A stretch of 64,000 nt of DNA from Motiliproteus sp965230185 (GCA_965230185.1 OZ245995.1:2170001-2234000); one strand, 5' to 3'. Positions 25,837 through 35,142 are shown, counted from the first letter of the stretch. A program made the numbers and translations. The notes: generated by a model from the letters alone, not told the origin.

Positions 25837-27216
25837 TTAAACTCCCATACCCAGCGCCAGACCCAGGGATATGCGGTTGGTCAGGCGCGCTTGTTGTGTT
25901 TGCAGAAGTTGAATGCGGGCGTCGAAGGCGTTCTGCTTGGCATTCAGCAGATCCAGGATGTCGTTGAGTCCATCGCGGTAGCGGGCTTCGTAATGCATCA
26001 GGCTGGCTTCGGAGTGATTCAGCGCCGCCTGCAGCTGACTTTGTTGCTCCGCCAGACTGGCTTCCTGACCCAGAGCGGTTTCCACTTCGTTCAGCGCATT
26101 CAGCAGGGTTTGCTGATAGGCGAGGTAGCTGCGTTCAGCCTGCAGTTCGGCGATCTCCGCCCCCGCCTTCAGGCGGCCCCCATTAAAAAGCGGAGCCGTC
26201 AGCTGGCCCAGCAGGCTCCAGGCGGTGGACCCTGATAGCAGATCATTCAGTGCAGGGCGGGTCTGGCTCAGGCTGGCACTGAGGGTGAAGCTCGGCAGCA
26301 GTGCTTTTTGTGCGACCGCCGTTTCGGCATCTGCGACTACGATCTGCTGATAGGCGGATTGCAGATCCGGGCGGTTGGCGATCATCTCGGCGGGCAGCTG
26401 CGGCGGTGGATTGCCGATGGTTGGAATGGTCTCCGGTTCGGGTAGCGCAGTGGTTCCGGTCAGACTCTGTAGTGCGGCTAACTGACGCCAGGCATCACGT
26501 TGCGCCTGTTGTCGAGCGGACAGGCTGGCTCGAATACGGGCGGTGGCCGCCCGTGCGGTCTCCAGATCGGCGAGGGCGTTGTTGCCGCTCAAACCGCTGC
26601 GGTAGTGCTCGGTAATTACCGCTTCGGTGTCCTCCAGGCTGCGCAGCCATTGTTGTTCGGCATGGATAATCTGTGCTCGCAGTGCGATATCGATCCAGCG
26701 TTGCATGGTGCGCGCGGCCAGGGAGTCGGCGGCAGCCTGGTAATCCAGTTCGGCAGTGCGGGTGCTGGCTTCGGCGGCGCGGCTCTGGTCGGCCAGTCGT
26801 CCCCACACATCCAGCTCCCAGCTCAGGTCGAGTGACAACTCATGGCTGGTATTGATGGTGCTGTCTCCGGCGCGCTGGCTGTTCAGGTTGAGATTCAGCT
26901 CCGGAGTGCGACTGGCATCGGTCTGGCGCTGCAGTAAGCGCTGTTCACGCAGACGCAGGGCAGTCTGGCGCAGGTCGTAGTTGGCCGTAAGGGTGCGCTG
27001 CACCAGCAGGGTCAATGCCGGATCGTCGATCAGATCCAGCAGCTGATCGCTGAGTGCTGTCTGATTGAGAGGAAGGGGTTCCTGCCACTCTTCGGGAACA
27101 ATCAGTGCCTGCCCGGTTCGATTGTCCGCAGATGTGGGTATCAGGCTGCTGCAAGCCGTGAGTGTTGTCATCAGCAGAGTCAGTGAAGTTACGCGAAACA
27201 GATGGTCTGTCACCAT
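25837..27216 (-). CDS. RND pump outer-membrane factor, NodT/OprM-type lipoprotein
   Basis: A 459-residue outer-membrane channel. The N-terminus carries a lipoprotein signal with lipobox LTAC (Cys about 22), and the body has two OEP repeats, with LSWELDVWGRL and NRPDLQSAYQQIVVADAETAVAQKALLPS as separate diagnostic segments (key W-E-x-D-x-W-G and N-R-P-D-L). It is the first gene of the efflux operon, followed by adaptor and permease, and lies 175 bases after the histidine kinase gene on the same strand. Confidence 0.93.
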   Translation of the reverse strand: MVTDHLFRVTSLTLLMTTLTACSSLIPTSADNRTGQALIVPEEWQEPLPLNQTALSDQLLDLIDDPALTLLVQRTLTANYDLRQTALRLREQRLLQRQTDASRTPELNLNLNSQRAGDSTINTSHELSLDLSWELDVWGRLADQSRAAEASTRTAELDYQAAADSLAARTMQRWIDIALRAQIIHAEQQWLRSLEDTEAVITEHYRSGLSGNNALADLETARAATARIRASLSARQQAQRDAWRQLAALQSLTGTTALPEPETIPTIGNPPPQLPAEMIANRPDLQSAYQQIVVADAETAVAQKALLPSFTLSASLSQTRPALNDLLSGSTAWSLLGQLTAPLFNGGRLKAGAEIAELQAERSYLAYQQTLLNALNEVETALGQEASLAEQQSQLQAALNHSEASLMHYEARYRDGLNDILDLLNAKQNAFDARIQLLQTQQARLTNRISLGLALGMGV

Positions 27217-27391
27217 GGATCAGTTCTATCGGCTGGCTTAAAGGTGGGGTAGTTATACCGGGCCACTGGTCGAAAAAGCGTGGAAAGGGCGGCAGAAAAA
27301 CAGCGATTTCGGGTTTGCAAACGCCCGCAACCAGACCTTCACGCCGGATGCGGCAGGCCGGCTGTGGTGAAGGTGATAAGAGGTGTGATGC

Positions 27392-28675
27392 TCAGCCTGT
27401 CGGGGCAGCCGGGTTAAAACTGATCTGCACGGAACTCCCCTCACCGGGAGTTGAATCGACCCGCAGCGTCCAGCCAAACTGCTTGCAGATGCGCTGCACA
27501 ATGGATAATCCCAGACCGCAGCCGCTGCTGCCGTTGATATAAGGGTGGCCCACGGCCTCCAGAATTTCCGGGGGAAAGCCGTCTCCGCTATCCTCGATAG
27601 CCAGCGCCGCTCTGCTCAGCCGGACCCTGATCTCACCCTCCCGGGTGTGTCGCACCGCATTGCTGAGCAGGTTGCCCAGCAGTACACCAAATACCGGTGG
27701 CAGCACATTAAGCTGTGGATCTTCGAGCAGGTTGAAGTGGATCGGTACCGGGCTCTCTTTCCGGTGCTCCTCGATGATCAGTTCGCATACCGCTCTGGCA
27801 TCCAGCTGCTCTTCGGACAGGGTGAGGTTCTCCTCGCGCCCCAGCAGCAGAAAGGTTTCGATGAGTCGCTCGATCTCATGACTGGCACGGCGAATCCGCC
27901 CCAGTGCCCGCTGGTTGTCCGGTTGCAGCTCCAGGATGTCGAGCGCACCCTGAATGACGGCAACCGGTGTCCGCAGTTCGTGTGATACCTCGCGGGTAAA
28001 GCGTTTCTCACGGGCGAGGAACTGCTGTGTACGTTCGTATGAGGTGGCGAAAGAGAGGGCCAGGCGACCTACTTCATCGGCACCAAAGCTCCGGGTTTCG
28101 CCGAATTCACCCTGACGTTCCAGCTGCTGAACGCGTTGGTCCAGTTGGATGATCGGACGGGTAGTGCGCGCGCCGAGCCAGGCGCCGACGAGGATTCCTG
28201 TGGATGCGACAATCAGAAATGCCATCAGCCCGATTTCGTTGAACTGCCGCGTTCGCTCCTCATCGATCTCCTGAGTAGCAACAGAGTACAGGATATAAAA
28301 TGGCAGGTTGCTCTCACGGATTGTCGCTTTCGCTATGTGCAGGTCGTGTTCTTCCAGCTCATCAATAACGGCATCCGATGCCGCCGACTCCAGTTCAGCA
28401 ATCCGGTTGTATAGAGGGTGATTCCGGATATCGACCGCGCTGTAGAGCTCCATATCCCGGGGTGGGTTATCGAAGTGCTGATGCTCGGCGTAAAATGCCT
28501 GCTGATGCTCTACTTCAAGAGCGAGCTGTCGATTAAAAATTTCGTCCTCGGTGCCCAGTGAGAAACCCATAAGCAAAAATGAGTAAAACAACGCGAGAAG
28601 GACGCTGAACAGGGCGAAAACCAGCATGAATCGGGTTTTCAGGCTGGTAAGCAGAGACAGCTTCTTAATCTTCAT
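27392..28675 (-). CDS. Sensor histidine kinase of the efflux two-component system
   Basis: A 427-residue kinase with two membrane helices (about 15-38 and 150-168) around a roughly 110-residue periplasmic domain, a HAMP region, a HisKA box FTREVSHELRTP with phosphoacceptor H232, and a catalytic domain with N-box LLSNAVRHT and GLGLSIVQRI. Its ATG overlaps the stop of the response regulator (ATGA). Location directly ahead of the RND operon suggests it controls efflux in response to an envelope or drug signal. Confidence 0.92.
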   Translation of the reverse strand: MKIKKLSLLTSLKTRFMLVFALFSVLLALFYSFLLMGFSLGTEDEIFNRQLALEVEHQQAFYAEHQHFDNPPRDMELYSAVDIRNHPLYNRIAELESAASDAVIDELEEHDLHIAKATIRESNLPFYILYSVATQEIDEERTRQFNEIGLMAFLIVASTGILVGAWLGARTTRPIIQLDQRVQQLERQGEFGETRSFGADEVGRLALSFATSYERTQQFLAREKRFTREVSHELRTPVAVIQGALDILELQPDNQRALGRIRRASHEIERLIETFLLLGREENLTLSEEQLDARAVCELIIEEHRKESPVPIHFNLLEDPQLNVLPPVFGVLLGNLLSNAVRHTREGEIRVRLSRAALAIEDSGDGFPPEILEAVGHPYINGSSGCGLGLSIVQRICKQFGWTLRVDSTPGEGSSVQISFNPAAPTG

Positions 28676-29343
28676 TTTTCGTTGTGCAGGCGAAAGCCCA
28701 CCCCATGGATGGTGTGAAGCAGCGGTCTGCCAAACCCTTTATCGATGGCTGAACGCAGATGGTACAGATGGCTGCGGAGGACGTCTTTATCGGGTACATC
28801 GTCTCCCCACAGGGTGTAGTTCAGTTTATCTCGGGTAACAACGTCGGGGGAATGTTGCATCAGGCATTGCAGCAGCTTCATACAGGAACGGTTCAGACGG
28901 ATATTCTTGCCGGCCCGGCTGACCTCGCGGGTTTCCAGGTCGAGGATAAGATCATCAACCTGCAGCCGGGTGCTTTTCTGTCTGAGATTACGTTTGCACA
29001 GAGCCTGCAGGCGAACCTGCAGCTCCTCCATCGCAAAGGGTTTTACCAGATAATCATCACCGCCTGCGAGAAATCCCTGCAGTTTGTCGTCCAGGGTATC
29101 CCTCGCCGTCAGAAATAACACAGGCGTATCCTGATTACGGGCACGAAGTTGTTTACAGACCTCCAGGCCATCCATACCGGGCATCATGATATCCAGCACA
29201 ATGACGTCAAAGGTAAGCTGTTCTGTAAGACTCAGGGCCTGACGGCCATTGGCTGCCCAGTCGACCGTACAGCCTTTCAGCGCCAGGAAGTCGAGCAGAT
29301 TACCCGCCAGGTCCTGGTTGTCTTCTACCACGAGTACGCGCAT
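28672..29343 (-). CDS. OmpR-family response regulator
   Basis: A 223-residue regulator with a receiver domain (D8, phosphoacceptor D51 in VIVLDIMMPG, LTARD threonine, and K in YLVKPFA) and a C-terminal winged helix (about 125-223; DKDVLRSHLYHLRSAIDKGF, TIHGVGFRL). The frame is open upstream to 29520, but the ATG at 29343 gives the standard start MRVLVVEDNQ. It partners the kinase that follows and is divergent from the porter-less RND gene, so one control region (29344-29555) may serve both. Confidence 0.93.
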   Translation of the reverse strand: MRVLVVEDNQDLAGNLLDFLALKGCTVDWAANGRQALSLTEQLTFDVIVLDIMMPGMDGLEVCKQLRARNQDTPVLFLTARDTLDDKLQGFLAGGDDYLVKPFAMEELQVRLQALCKRNLRQKSTRLQVDDLILDLETREVSRAGKNIRLNRSCMKLLQCLMQHSPDVVTRDKLNYTLWGDDVPDKDVLRSHLYHLRSAIDKGFGRPLLHTIHGVGFRLHNEK

Positions 29344-29555
29344 CAGGTTTGCCTTCAATCTATAGCTTGTGGCTATTGTGACGGTTTCTGTATCAAATAA
29401 ATGTAAAAAGCGCTTTCGACATTCCTTTGAACCCTCTCCGATTACTGTAGCCGAATCGACCTGGCTGGCTTTGAATAGCTGACAACATTCAGACCTGTTT
29501 TCAGCAGCCGGTCGGTGCACGCAGTGGTTTCAGGTGCAGATGACGGAGGCGGAAT

Positions 29556-30902
29556 ATGAGAGAAAGCAGGTCCTGGCAGCAGAAGCTGGTCACGCATCCG
29601 TACACAGCTGATCTGATGCTGTTGCTGATGCTGCTTTCCGGCGCCATGGCGTTGCAGCTTGCGGAAATCAGTTTTCTGCCGGCGGCTTCTGAGATACTCG
29701 GTCCGTTGGTGCAGAGTGCTGCAATCGGATGGCTGCTGATACTGATGGTGTTGTATCTGTTTCTCGGTCCTCAGATCGCTTTCCGGGTTGCCCCCGGCGT
29801 CCTGTGCGCCTTTACCGTTGTACCGGGCGTACTATGGATGGCGGGTCAGAGTCTGAATATCGTTCTGCTGGCCGCTATGCTGGTGACGCTGGCCATTGTG
29901 CTGGACCATGCGGTCGTCGTCGGGGAAGCCGTCTTCAGCCGCCTGGTCGGCGGCTCTCCCGGGCAGGCCGTATTCCGGAGCAGTAAAAAAATGTTCCGTC
30001 CGCTTCTGTTTTCGTCGTTGAGTATGCTGGCAACCCTGCTGCTGCCGATGCTGTTAACAGGCTCCACCGGCAATACTCTCATTTCCGTTCCGCTGGTGAT
30101 ATTCAGCATGCTGCTGGCGTCCATGCTGTATTGTTTTGCCGTGCTGCCGGGCCATCTTTACCACAGTCTGAACCCGTCCCGGGAGCGACGGGCAGCCTGG
30201 TTCAGGCTGCCGTTTCAGGCTGGTGCAGAGCGTGTTAAAGCGAGTTGTCTGTTGCCTCTGGTCCGGCTGGCGCTGCGGCATCCCTGGTTGAGTCTGATGA
30301 CCGCAGTTCTGTTCTTTTTCGCAAGTGTTTATCTGCTCCGGAGCGAGCGGGTGGGGGTTAATTTGTCGGTGCCAGCCGGCGCCGGTCTTTTCTCTCTCAG
30401 CGGCAGCGTAGAGCTGTCCGGGGTCGTTCTGCTGGTGCTGGTTATGATCTACAGCTTACTGGTGATCTTCCTCCGCTCATGGCGCTGGCCGGTACCGATC
30501 ATGCTGGCGATTCCACCGGCAATCGGCGCCGTGGTGATTGGACACTGGCTGTGCGACATCGAGATGAGCATGCTCTCACTGTTCAGTTTTGCCGGGGTAA
30601 CCGCTGTTCTGGTCAGTGGCGTGATCATTCTGATCGCTCAGTACCGACAGTACAGAGAGCTGAAAGCGCGACCTTTCTGGGCCATGCAACTGGCCTGCGA
30701 GAAACGGATGCGGCCGGTCATGATCACCACCCTCACTATGACCGTCGGCTTGCTGCCTCTGCTGCTGCCGGTAAATGAGCAGGTTGCTGTATTCAAGCCC
30801 GTGGCGGTCACTGTTGTTGCCGGTTTGCTGTCTGGCAGTTTACTGGTGCTGATTCTGATACCGGCCCTGGTTGTGGCACTGGACTCCTGTTCGACGGAGT
30901 AA
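29556..30902 (+). CDS. Porter-less RND-superfamily membrane protein
   Basis: A 448-residue protein that aligns with the membrane helices of RND permeases but lacks both periplasmic porter loops (normal length about 1000-1060). Helix 1 spans about 19-37, and only some 15 residues later helix 2 begins (about 53); likewise helix 7 (243-260) and helix 8 (287-306) are separated by about 27 residues instead of about 300. The relay motif of helix 4 reads VLDHAVVVGE (D117-H118 in place of Asp-Asp), and helix 10 has VSG at 353-355 where the neighbouring pump has VND. The rest of the core is conserved (LPGHLYH against LPAHLAH). A GGAGG site precedes the ATG. The long open frame with intact helices argues for a maintained protein, not debris; proton-driven transport seems unlikely. 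Confidence 0.8.
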   Translation: MRESRSWQQKLVTHPYTADLMLLLMLLSGAMALQLAEISFLPAASEILGPLVQSAAIGWLLILMVLYLFLGPQIAFRVAPGVLCAFTVVPGVLWMAGQSLNIVLLAAMLVTLAIVLDHAVVVGEAVFSRLVGGSPGQAVFRSSKKMFRPLLFSSLSMLATLLLPMLLTGSTGNTLISVPLVIFSMLLASMLYCFAVLPGHLYHSLNPSRERRAAWFRLPFQAGAERVKASCLLPLVRLALRHPWLSLMTAVLFFFASVYLLRSERVGVNLSVPAGAGLFSLSGSVELSGVVLLVLVMIYSLLVIFLRSWRWPVPIMLAIPPAIGAVVIGHWLCDIEMSMLSLFSFAGVTAVLVSGVIILIAQYRQYRELKARPFWAMQLACEKRMRPVMITTLTMTVGLLPLLLPVNEQVAVFKPVAVTVVAGLLSGSLLVLILIPALVVALDSCSTE

Positions 30903-31434
30903 TTCTCGGTCTGTGAACAGGAGGGGGGTTACCGGCCATATACGTCTGTGCTGCAACCGAACGGTTGGTGAAGGAGGCCGGTTAAAAGGGAGCAGCAGCC
31001 TTCTCCGTTTTCGCGTATCTGCCACTGAGGTCAGACCGCTTGTTGCTGCCGTTTTGGAAAAGATATCTGATTGTCTCAGGTCTCTCATTCCGGCCCGGCT
31101 ACCGGTCGATCTGTACTTCGGTGGCTGGCGGATACTGCCCGTCATGCTCGCCTGGTAATCCGGGGACTGTACTTGTTTATACCGTTATCTTTCAGCTGTT
31201 GTTCCTGTCCTGTGAGGAATCACATAAGTCGTAGTGGGAGAGGCTTTTTGGTGTGCTTGCTGGGAGGCGGAATCAGTCCGGACTTTGCCTGAAGAAACAC
31301 CAACCCGGTACCGGATAATGAATATCAGCAGCGATTACCGTGCCGATCGAATCTGTCTGTATTGACCTGCCTGCCACTGCGGCATAAAAAAGCCCGCGGT
31401 TGCGGGCAAAACCTGAAGAGAAATCAGGGGGACT
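30903..31434. other. Intergenic region between convergent RND-like and MipA genes
   Basis: About 530 bases. Apart from the minus-strand terminator of the MipA gene (31386-31407) nothing was recognised; the short frames here do not look coding. Confidence 0.45.
31386..31407 (-). terminator. Rho-independent terminator of the MipA/OmpV gene
   Basis: Read on the minus strand: stem GCCCGC, loop AACC, stem GCGGGC (31402-31407 and 31392-31397), followed by six U residues (31386-31391 complement). It lies 28 bases after the MipA stop. Confidence 0.9.
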
Positions 31435-32184
31435 TCAGAAGCGATAAACGTACATCGCTTTTAGTGCGTAACTGTTATCGTCTTCGACGATGCTACTGTC
31501 GGAAATTTCGCTGCCATAGTGCTGATAGCTGGCGCCAAAGCGGATCATCTGATGCTGATCGATCCGGTAATCTGCATTGATACCTATCTCATAGACCATA
31601 TCGCCGTCGGCGGTGTAAACAGCACGTTGTGCCGTTGCTTCACCGGCTGTTACGCCGTAGTAGTAATTGTTCAGATCATCGCTGCGGTAGCTGATGGAGG
31701 CTTCGGGGGTCAGTGACCAGTCAGGTGAGAGCCTGATGCGCTTTTCCCAGCCCAGCTCAAGTTCATAACCCTCATGCTCGCTGCTGATATCGCTCAGCGC
31801 CGTTGCAGACCATTCGCCGTATTCGGTGTCATAAGATATCGTCAGACCCAGTTCAAACGCGCCGTCCCGGTCATCCATACCTGCCAGTTCGTCACTGTCG
31901 CCCGAGTCATAGCCTTCCCCCCGATAACGCACCAGTGTGCCCAGTCTGAGCTGAGGGGCGTCCACAAAGTAGTAACCGACTTCGGGTCCGTGAAGATAAA
32001 AACTGCCCTTTTCCCAGGCGATCATGGGTATCACACTGGTTTCCGTGCCAACGCCTTCGTAGATACTCTCCTCGCTGCCGACGCCCAGCCCCAGCATAAA
32101 CATGGATTCATCGCCTTCGGCCTGGGCGACGGGTATCAGCCCTGCGCCCAGTAACAGTGGAAGTATTGCAGTTGTCTTGCGCAT
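31435..32184 (-). CDS. MipA/OmpV family outer-membrane protein
   Basis: A 249-residue protein with a Sec signal peptide (cleavage likely after AQA near residue 22) and beta-barrel-like alternation ending in a terminal aromatic, AMYVYRF, as expected for an outer-membrane protein. Family features include GLGVGSEESIYEGVG, the GPEVGYYF strand and LELGWEKRIRLSPDW. The MipA/OmpV family includes a murein-synthesis scaffold in E. coli, and members are often induced with envelope-stress or efflux genes. It is monocistronic with its own terminator. Confidence 0.88.
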   Translation of the reverse strand: MRKTTAILPLLLGAGLIPVAQAEGDESMFMLGLGVGSEESIYEGVGTETSVIPMIAWEKGSFYLHGPEVGYYFVDAPQLRLGTLVRYRGEGYDSGDSDELAGMDDRDGAFELGLTISYDTEYGEWSATALSDISSEHEGYELELGWEKRIRLSPDWSLTPEASISYRSDDLNNYYYGVTAGEATAQRAVYTADGDMVYEIGINADYRIDQHQMIRFGASYQHYGSEISDSSIVEDDNSYALKAMYVYRF

Positions 32185-32414
32185 ACATCAGTCCTCCGTT
32201 GATCATTTATGCGCACAGGATAAAGAGAGGGATGTGAAAAATAGGTAAAATAACGTCCCGTAAACAGGAAGTTACGCCGGAATGACAAAAAAAGGCGAAG
32301 ACCGGGGTCTTCGCTAACAGGGGGGGCAAGTCAGAAAGCGCCTCCCTGACCTGATACACCGGGCAGTGTATCGGAGCAAACTAACTGATGATGGTGATCC
32401 TATTCAGCACGCTG
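32185..32414. other. Intergenic region; start of a duplicated segment
   Basis: The segment from about 32282 to 32752 is a diverged direct copy of about 33715-34182, i.e. the 3' end and terminator of the MFS gene at 33846-35024. The part 32185-32281 is the leader of the MipA gene. Confidence 0.7.
32287..32315 (-). terminator. Duplicated MFS terminator (copy in the pseudogene segment)
   Basis: The arms GGCGAAGACC (32294-32303) and GGTCTTCGCT (32306-32315), read on the minus strand, are followed by seven U residues. It is a near copy of the terminator at 33719-33747. Confidence 0.75.
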
Positions 32415-32752
32415 TCAGGAACGGGACATTTCTGCGTTCGGCAGTTCCGGATCATCAAATTGCTGAGAAACTCTGAGCAGGGGAATGATCAGGTAGAACC
32501 CTGTCGCCACGAAGGCTGTAGCAACCATTGCCAGAATACCGAAGCCGTTTTCGCCAATCAGACTGGCGGCGATAAAGGGGCCGCAGGCAAGGCCTGCACC
32601 AATGGCTGCGTTCCCCGGGGCCAGCGTACGCCCGCAAGCATCGACCGGGGCGCAGGCGCCGACGAGGTAGGGCAGCAGGAAGCTCCAGTGGCCGAAATAA
32701 AGGCAGCAGGTGGCTGTGTAGAGGTCAAAGCCGATCTGCTCCGTGGAAAACA
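32415..32752 (-). pseudogene. Truncated duplicate of the MFS C-terminus
   Basis: This frame encodes about 112 residues nearly identical to the C-terminal quarter of the MFS protein at 33846-35024, from FSTEQIGFDLYTATCC to AEMSRS. It bears several replacements (GHWS for GLWS, CAPVDACG for CASVDASG, GLACGPF for GLAFGPF), and homology ends abruptly at 32752. With no start of its own and missing three quarters of the protein it is a pseudogene fragment. Confidence 0.85.
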
Positions 32753-32923
32753 CCCGCGCCCCGAATCTGAGCGGGTAACCCGAAGTCACTGCCAGCGGCG
32801 GGTCATGGGTTCATCGATGTTCAGTTGTTCAACTGAAAGGACTGTTTGACAGTCGTCTGATGAGAACTCTTTTTTTGCCGATACAGGTGCCTCCGGCTGA
32901 ATCCACTCGATCCCTTCGGCCGT

Positions 32924-33211
32924 ATGAAGGCTCGCCGGGAGAAAGACTATGCGGCTCTGCGTGACTCCTTAAAGGACGCGGGGATGACCAGTCCGGCCCG
33001 GGCCGAAGACCTGATAGCCAGAGCTCAGCAGAAAGGCAGCTGGTCTGTGGCGATCGGGATAATGGTGGTGACTCTGCTTGAGCTGTTATTCCCGGAGGCC
33101 AGGTTCCTTTTCTTCATCCAGGGGGCGGTCTTCGTAGTCTGGGTTATGAAAAAGATCAGCAACGGCAAAAAATATGTCCGACGCTATATCGATGAGGGGC
33201 TGAAAGGTTAA
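32924..33211 (+). CDS. Small predicted membrane protein, unknown function
   Basis: A 95-residue frame with a charged N-terminal helix (MKARREKDYAALRDSLKDAG), two closely spaced hydrophobic segments (about 40-57 and 59-75) and a basic tail KKISNGKKYVRRYIDEGLKG. The composition and topology look like a real small membrane protein, but no good ribosome site precedes the ATG and no family is recognised. It lies between the MFS pseudogene and the REP-like array. Confidence 0.5.
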   Translation: MKARREKDYAALRDSLKDAGMTSPARAEDLIARAQQKGSWSVAIGIMVVTLLELLFPEARFLFFIQGAVFVVWVMKKISNGKKYVRRYIDEGLKG

Positions 33212-33235
33212 TTTCCTCCGCCCGTATGGGCGGAT

Positions 33236-33670
33236 GTAGGTCGGATTTCAATCCGACTAACGGAAATCGTCGGGATAGATCCCAAATCAGTCGGGATAAA
33301 TCCCGACCTACTGATTTGTTACGATGCCAGCCAGTCCAGTCGGATTTCAATCCGACTATCTGTGCGATGTATAAAATTCGGCTGGTGGGGTGCGAGTCGG
33401 ATGTAGGTCGGATTTCAATCCGACTAACGGAAATCGTCGGGATAGATCCCAAATCAGTCGGGATAAATCCCGACCTACTGATTTGTTACGATGCCAGCCA
33501 GTCCAGTCGGATTTCAATCCGACTATCTGTGCGATGTATAAAATTCGGCTGGCGGGGTGCGAGTCGGATGTAGGTCGGATTTCAATCCGACAATGGAAAT
33601 CGTCGGGATAAACTCCCAAATCAGTCGGGATAAATCCCGACCTACAGATTTGTCGCGATGCCAGCCAGTA
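33236..33670. repeat. Tandem REP-like palindromic array, about 2.6 units of 167 bp
   Basis: Units start at 33236, 33403 and 33570 (GTAGGTCGGATTTC each time), a period of 167 bases; the first two are nearly identical and the third is partial and diverged. Each unit opens with GTAGGTCGG and about 80 bases later has CCGACCTAC, so the ends are inverted, with further small dyads (CGGATTTCAATCCG, CGGGATAAATCCCG). This architecture is that of REP/REPIN-type extragenic palindromes. No RAYT transposase is present in the window. Confidence 0.85.
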
Positions 33671-33718
33671 CAGCAGGAACTCAGAAAAGAAAATGGCGAG
33701 GCAACAAACCGGAAGGAC

Positions 33719-33747
33719 AAAAAAAGGCGAAGACCGGGGTCTTCGCC
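33719..33747 (-). terminator. Rho-independent terminator of the MFS gene at 33846-35024
   Basis: A perfect 10-base stem (GGCGAAGACC 33726-33735 with GGTCTTCGCC 33738-33747) is followed on the minus strand by seven U residues. It lies about 100 bases after the MFS stop. Confidence 0.9.
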
Positions 33748-33845
33748 AACAGGGGGGCAAGTCAGAAACCGCCTCCCTGACCTGATACACCGGACGGTGT
33801 ATCGGAGCAAACTAACTGATGACGGTGATCTTATTCAGCACGCTG

Positions 33846-35024
33846 TCAGGAACGGGACATTTCTGCGTCGGGCAGTTCCGGATCATCAAATTGTTGAGAA
33901 ACTCTGAGCAGGGGAATGATCAGGAAGAAGCCTGTCGCCACGAAGGCTGTAGCAACCATTGCCAGTATACCGAAGCCGTTTTCGCCAATCAGACTGGCGG
34001 CGATAAAGGGGCCGAAGGCAAGGCCGGCACCAATGGCCGCGTTGCCCAGGGCCAGGGTGCGCCCGGAAGCATCGACCGAGGCACAGGCGCCGACGAGGTA
34101 GGGCAGCAGGAAGCTCCAGAGGCCGAAGTAAAGGCAGCAGGTGGCTGTGTAGAGGTCAAAGCCGATCTGCTCCGTGGAAAACAGATAGAAGGAGACCACA
34201 CAGCCCGCGGTGCCCAGCAGCGAAGGAAGCAGGCGACCGTATTTCGCTCCCAGTCTGGCTGCCAGACCTCCGCCGATCAGCCCTGCGACAGACATGGCGG
34301 AGAAAGCGGTGCCAATTTCTTCCGGGCTCAGGCCTGCGTCATTGCCAATTCGTTCCAGATAGGTGTATTCGGCCATCAGGCCGACGTAAACCAGCAGGAT
34401 AGCGACTACGCCGGCGATGGCTTTACCGACCAGACTCCGGTCCATATTAGCGGCGGTATGCTCGTGTTTGATAGCCTGCTCCGGTACGAAACGAAACAGC
34501 AGAGCGCCCAGAATCAGCAGCACGGTCAGCACGATAAAACCACCGTTGACGCTGATATCCCAGAAATACTGGAAGCCGACGAAACCGAAGGCGGCCTGAA
34601 ATACCAGCCACCAGCCGTAGGCGGAGTCCGGGTCACGCATCTGCCCCATGGCGGCAAACGTGATTGCGGTCAGAACGCCTCCACCCAGGCCGGAGACAAA
34701 GCGGACCATCAGCAGATCGTTGTAATCCGTGAGCGTTCCGGAGATACCGTTGGCGACAGCCATAACGGCTATACAGCCGAGAGTCAGGGTACGCCAGTTC
34801 AGTTTGTGAATAAAAAAGAACGAGGCGATGGTACCCAGGGTGTAGCCGAGCATATCGGACGTGGCGACATAACCGGCCTGCTGGGCGCTCATGCCGAGGT
34901 GTTCCACCATGCCGCCGACCAGCATCGGCAGAAAGATGATCACCAGCGCCGGCAGGGTGCACAGATAGACGTTGGAAAAGATGGCGGGCCATCGGTTGAT
35001 ATCGAAAGTTGGTTGATTACTCAT
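33846..35024 (-). CDS. MFS transporter
   Basis: A 392-residue twelve-helix major facilitator with RFVSGLGGGVLTAITFAAMG in helices 4-5 and GGGLAARLGAKYGRLLPS in the loop 8-9 position. The substrate is not recognisable. It is the most distal gene of the minus-strand group with the TMADH-like enzyme (118 bases upstream) and ends at a strong terminator, so it may import or export the compound handled by that enzyme. Its 3' end is duplicated at 32282-32752. Confidence 0.87.
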   Translation of the reverse strand: MSNQPTFDINRWPAIFSNVYLCTLPALVIIFLPMLVGGMVEHLGMSAQQAGYVATSDMLGYTLGTIASFFFIHKLNWRTLTLGCIAVMAVANGISGTLTDYNDLLMVRFVSGLGGGVLTAITFAAMGQMRDPDSAYGWWLVFQAAFGFVGFQYFWDISVNGGFIVLTVLLILGALLFRFVPEQAIKHEHTAANMDRSLVGKAIAGVVAILLVYVGLMAEYTYLERIGNDAGLSPEEIGTAFSAMSVAGLIGGGLAARLGAKYGRLLPSLLGTAGCVVSFYLFSTEQIGFDLYTATCCLYFGLWSFLLPYLVGACASVDASGRTLALGNAAIGAGLAFGPFIAASLIGENGFGILAMVATAFVATGFFLIIPLLRVSQQFDDPELPDAEMSRS

Positions 35025-35142
35025 ATGAGTGACTCCATTGATTGTTATTTTTGTTCAGATGAAGAGGGAGGCCTGCGGCGAACAGCGTACCCTGTAGATT
35101 CGGAGAACCTGAGTGCCGAAACAGACCTCCCCGGCAGCGCTG

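Noticed and set aside
33236..33670. CRISPR array
   Set aside because: Units are contiguous 167-bp tandem copies with palindromic ends; there are no short constant repeats with unique spacers and no cas genes.
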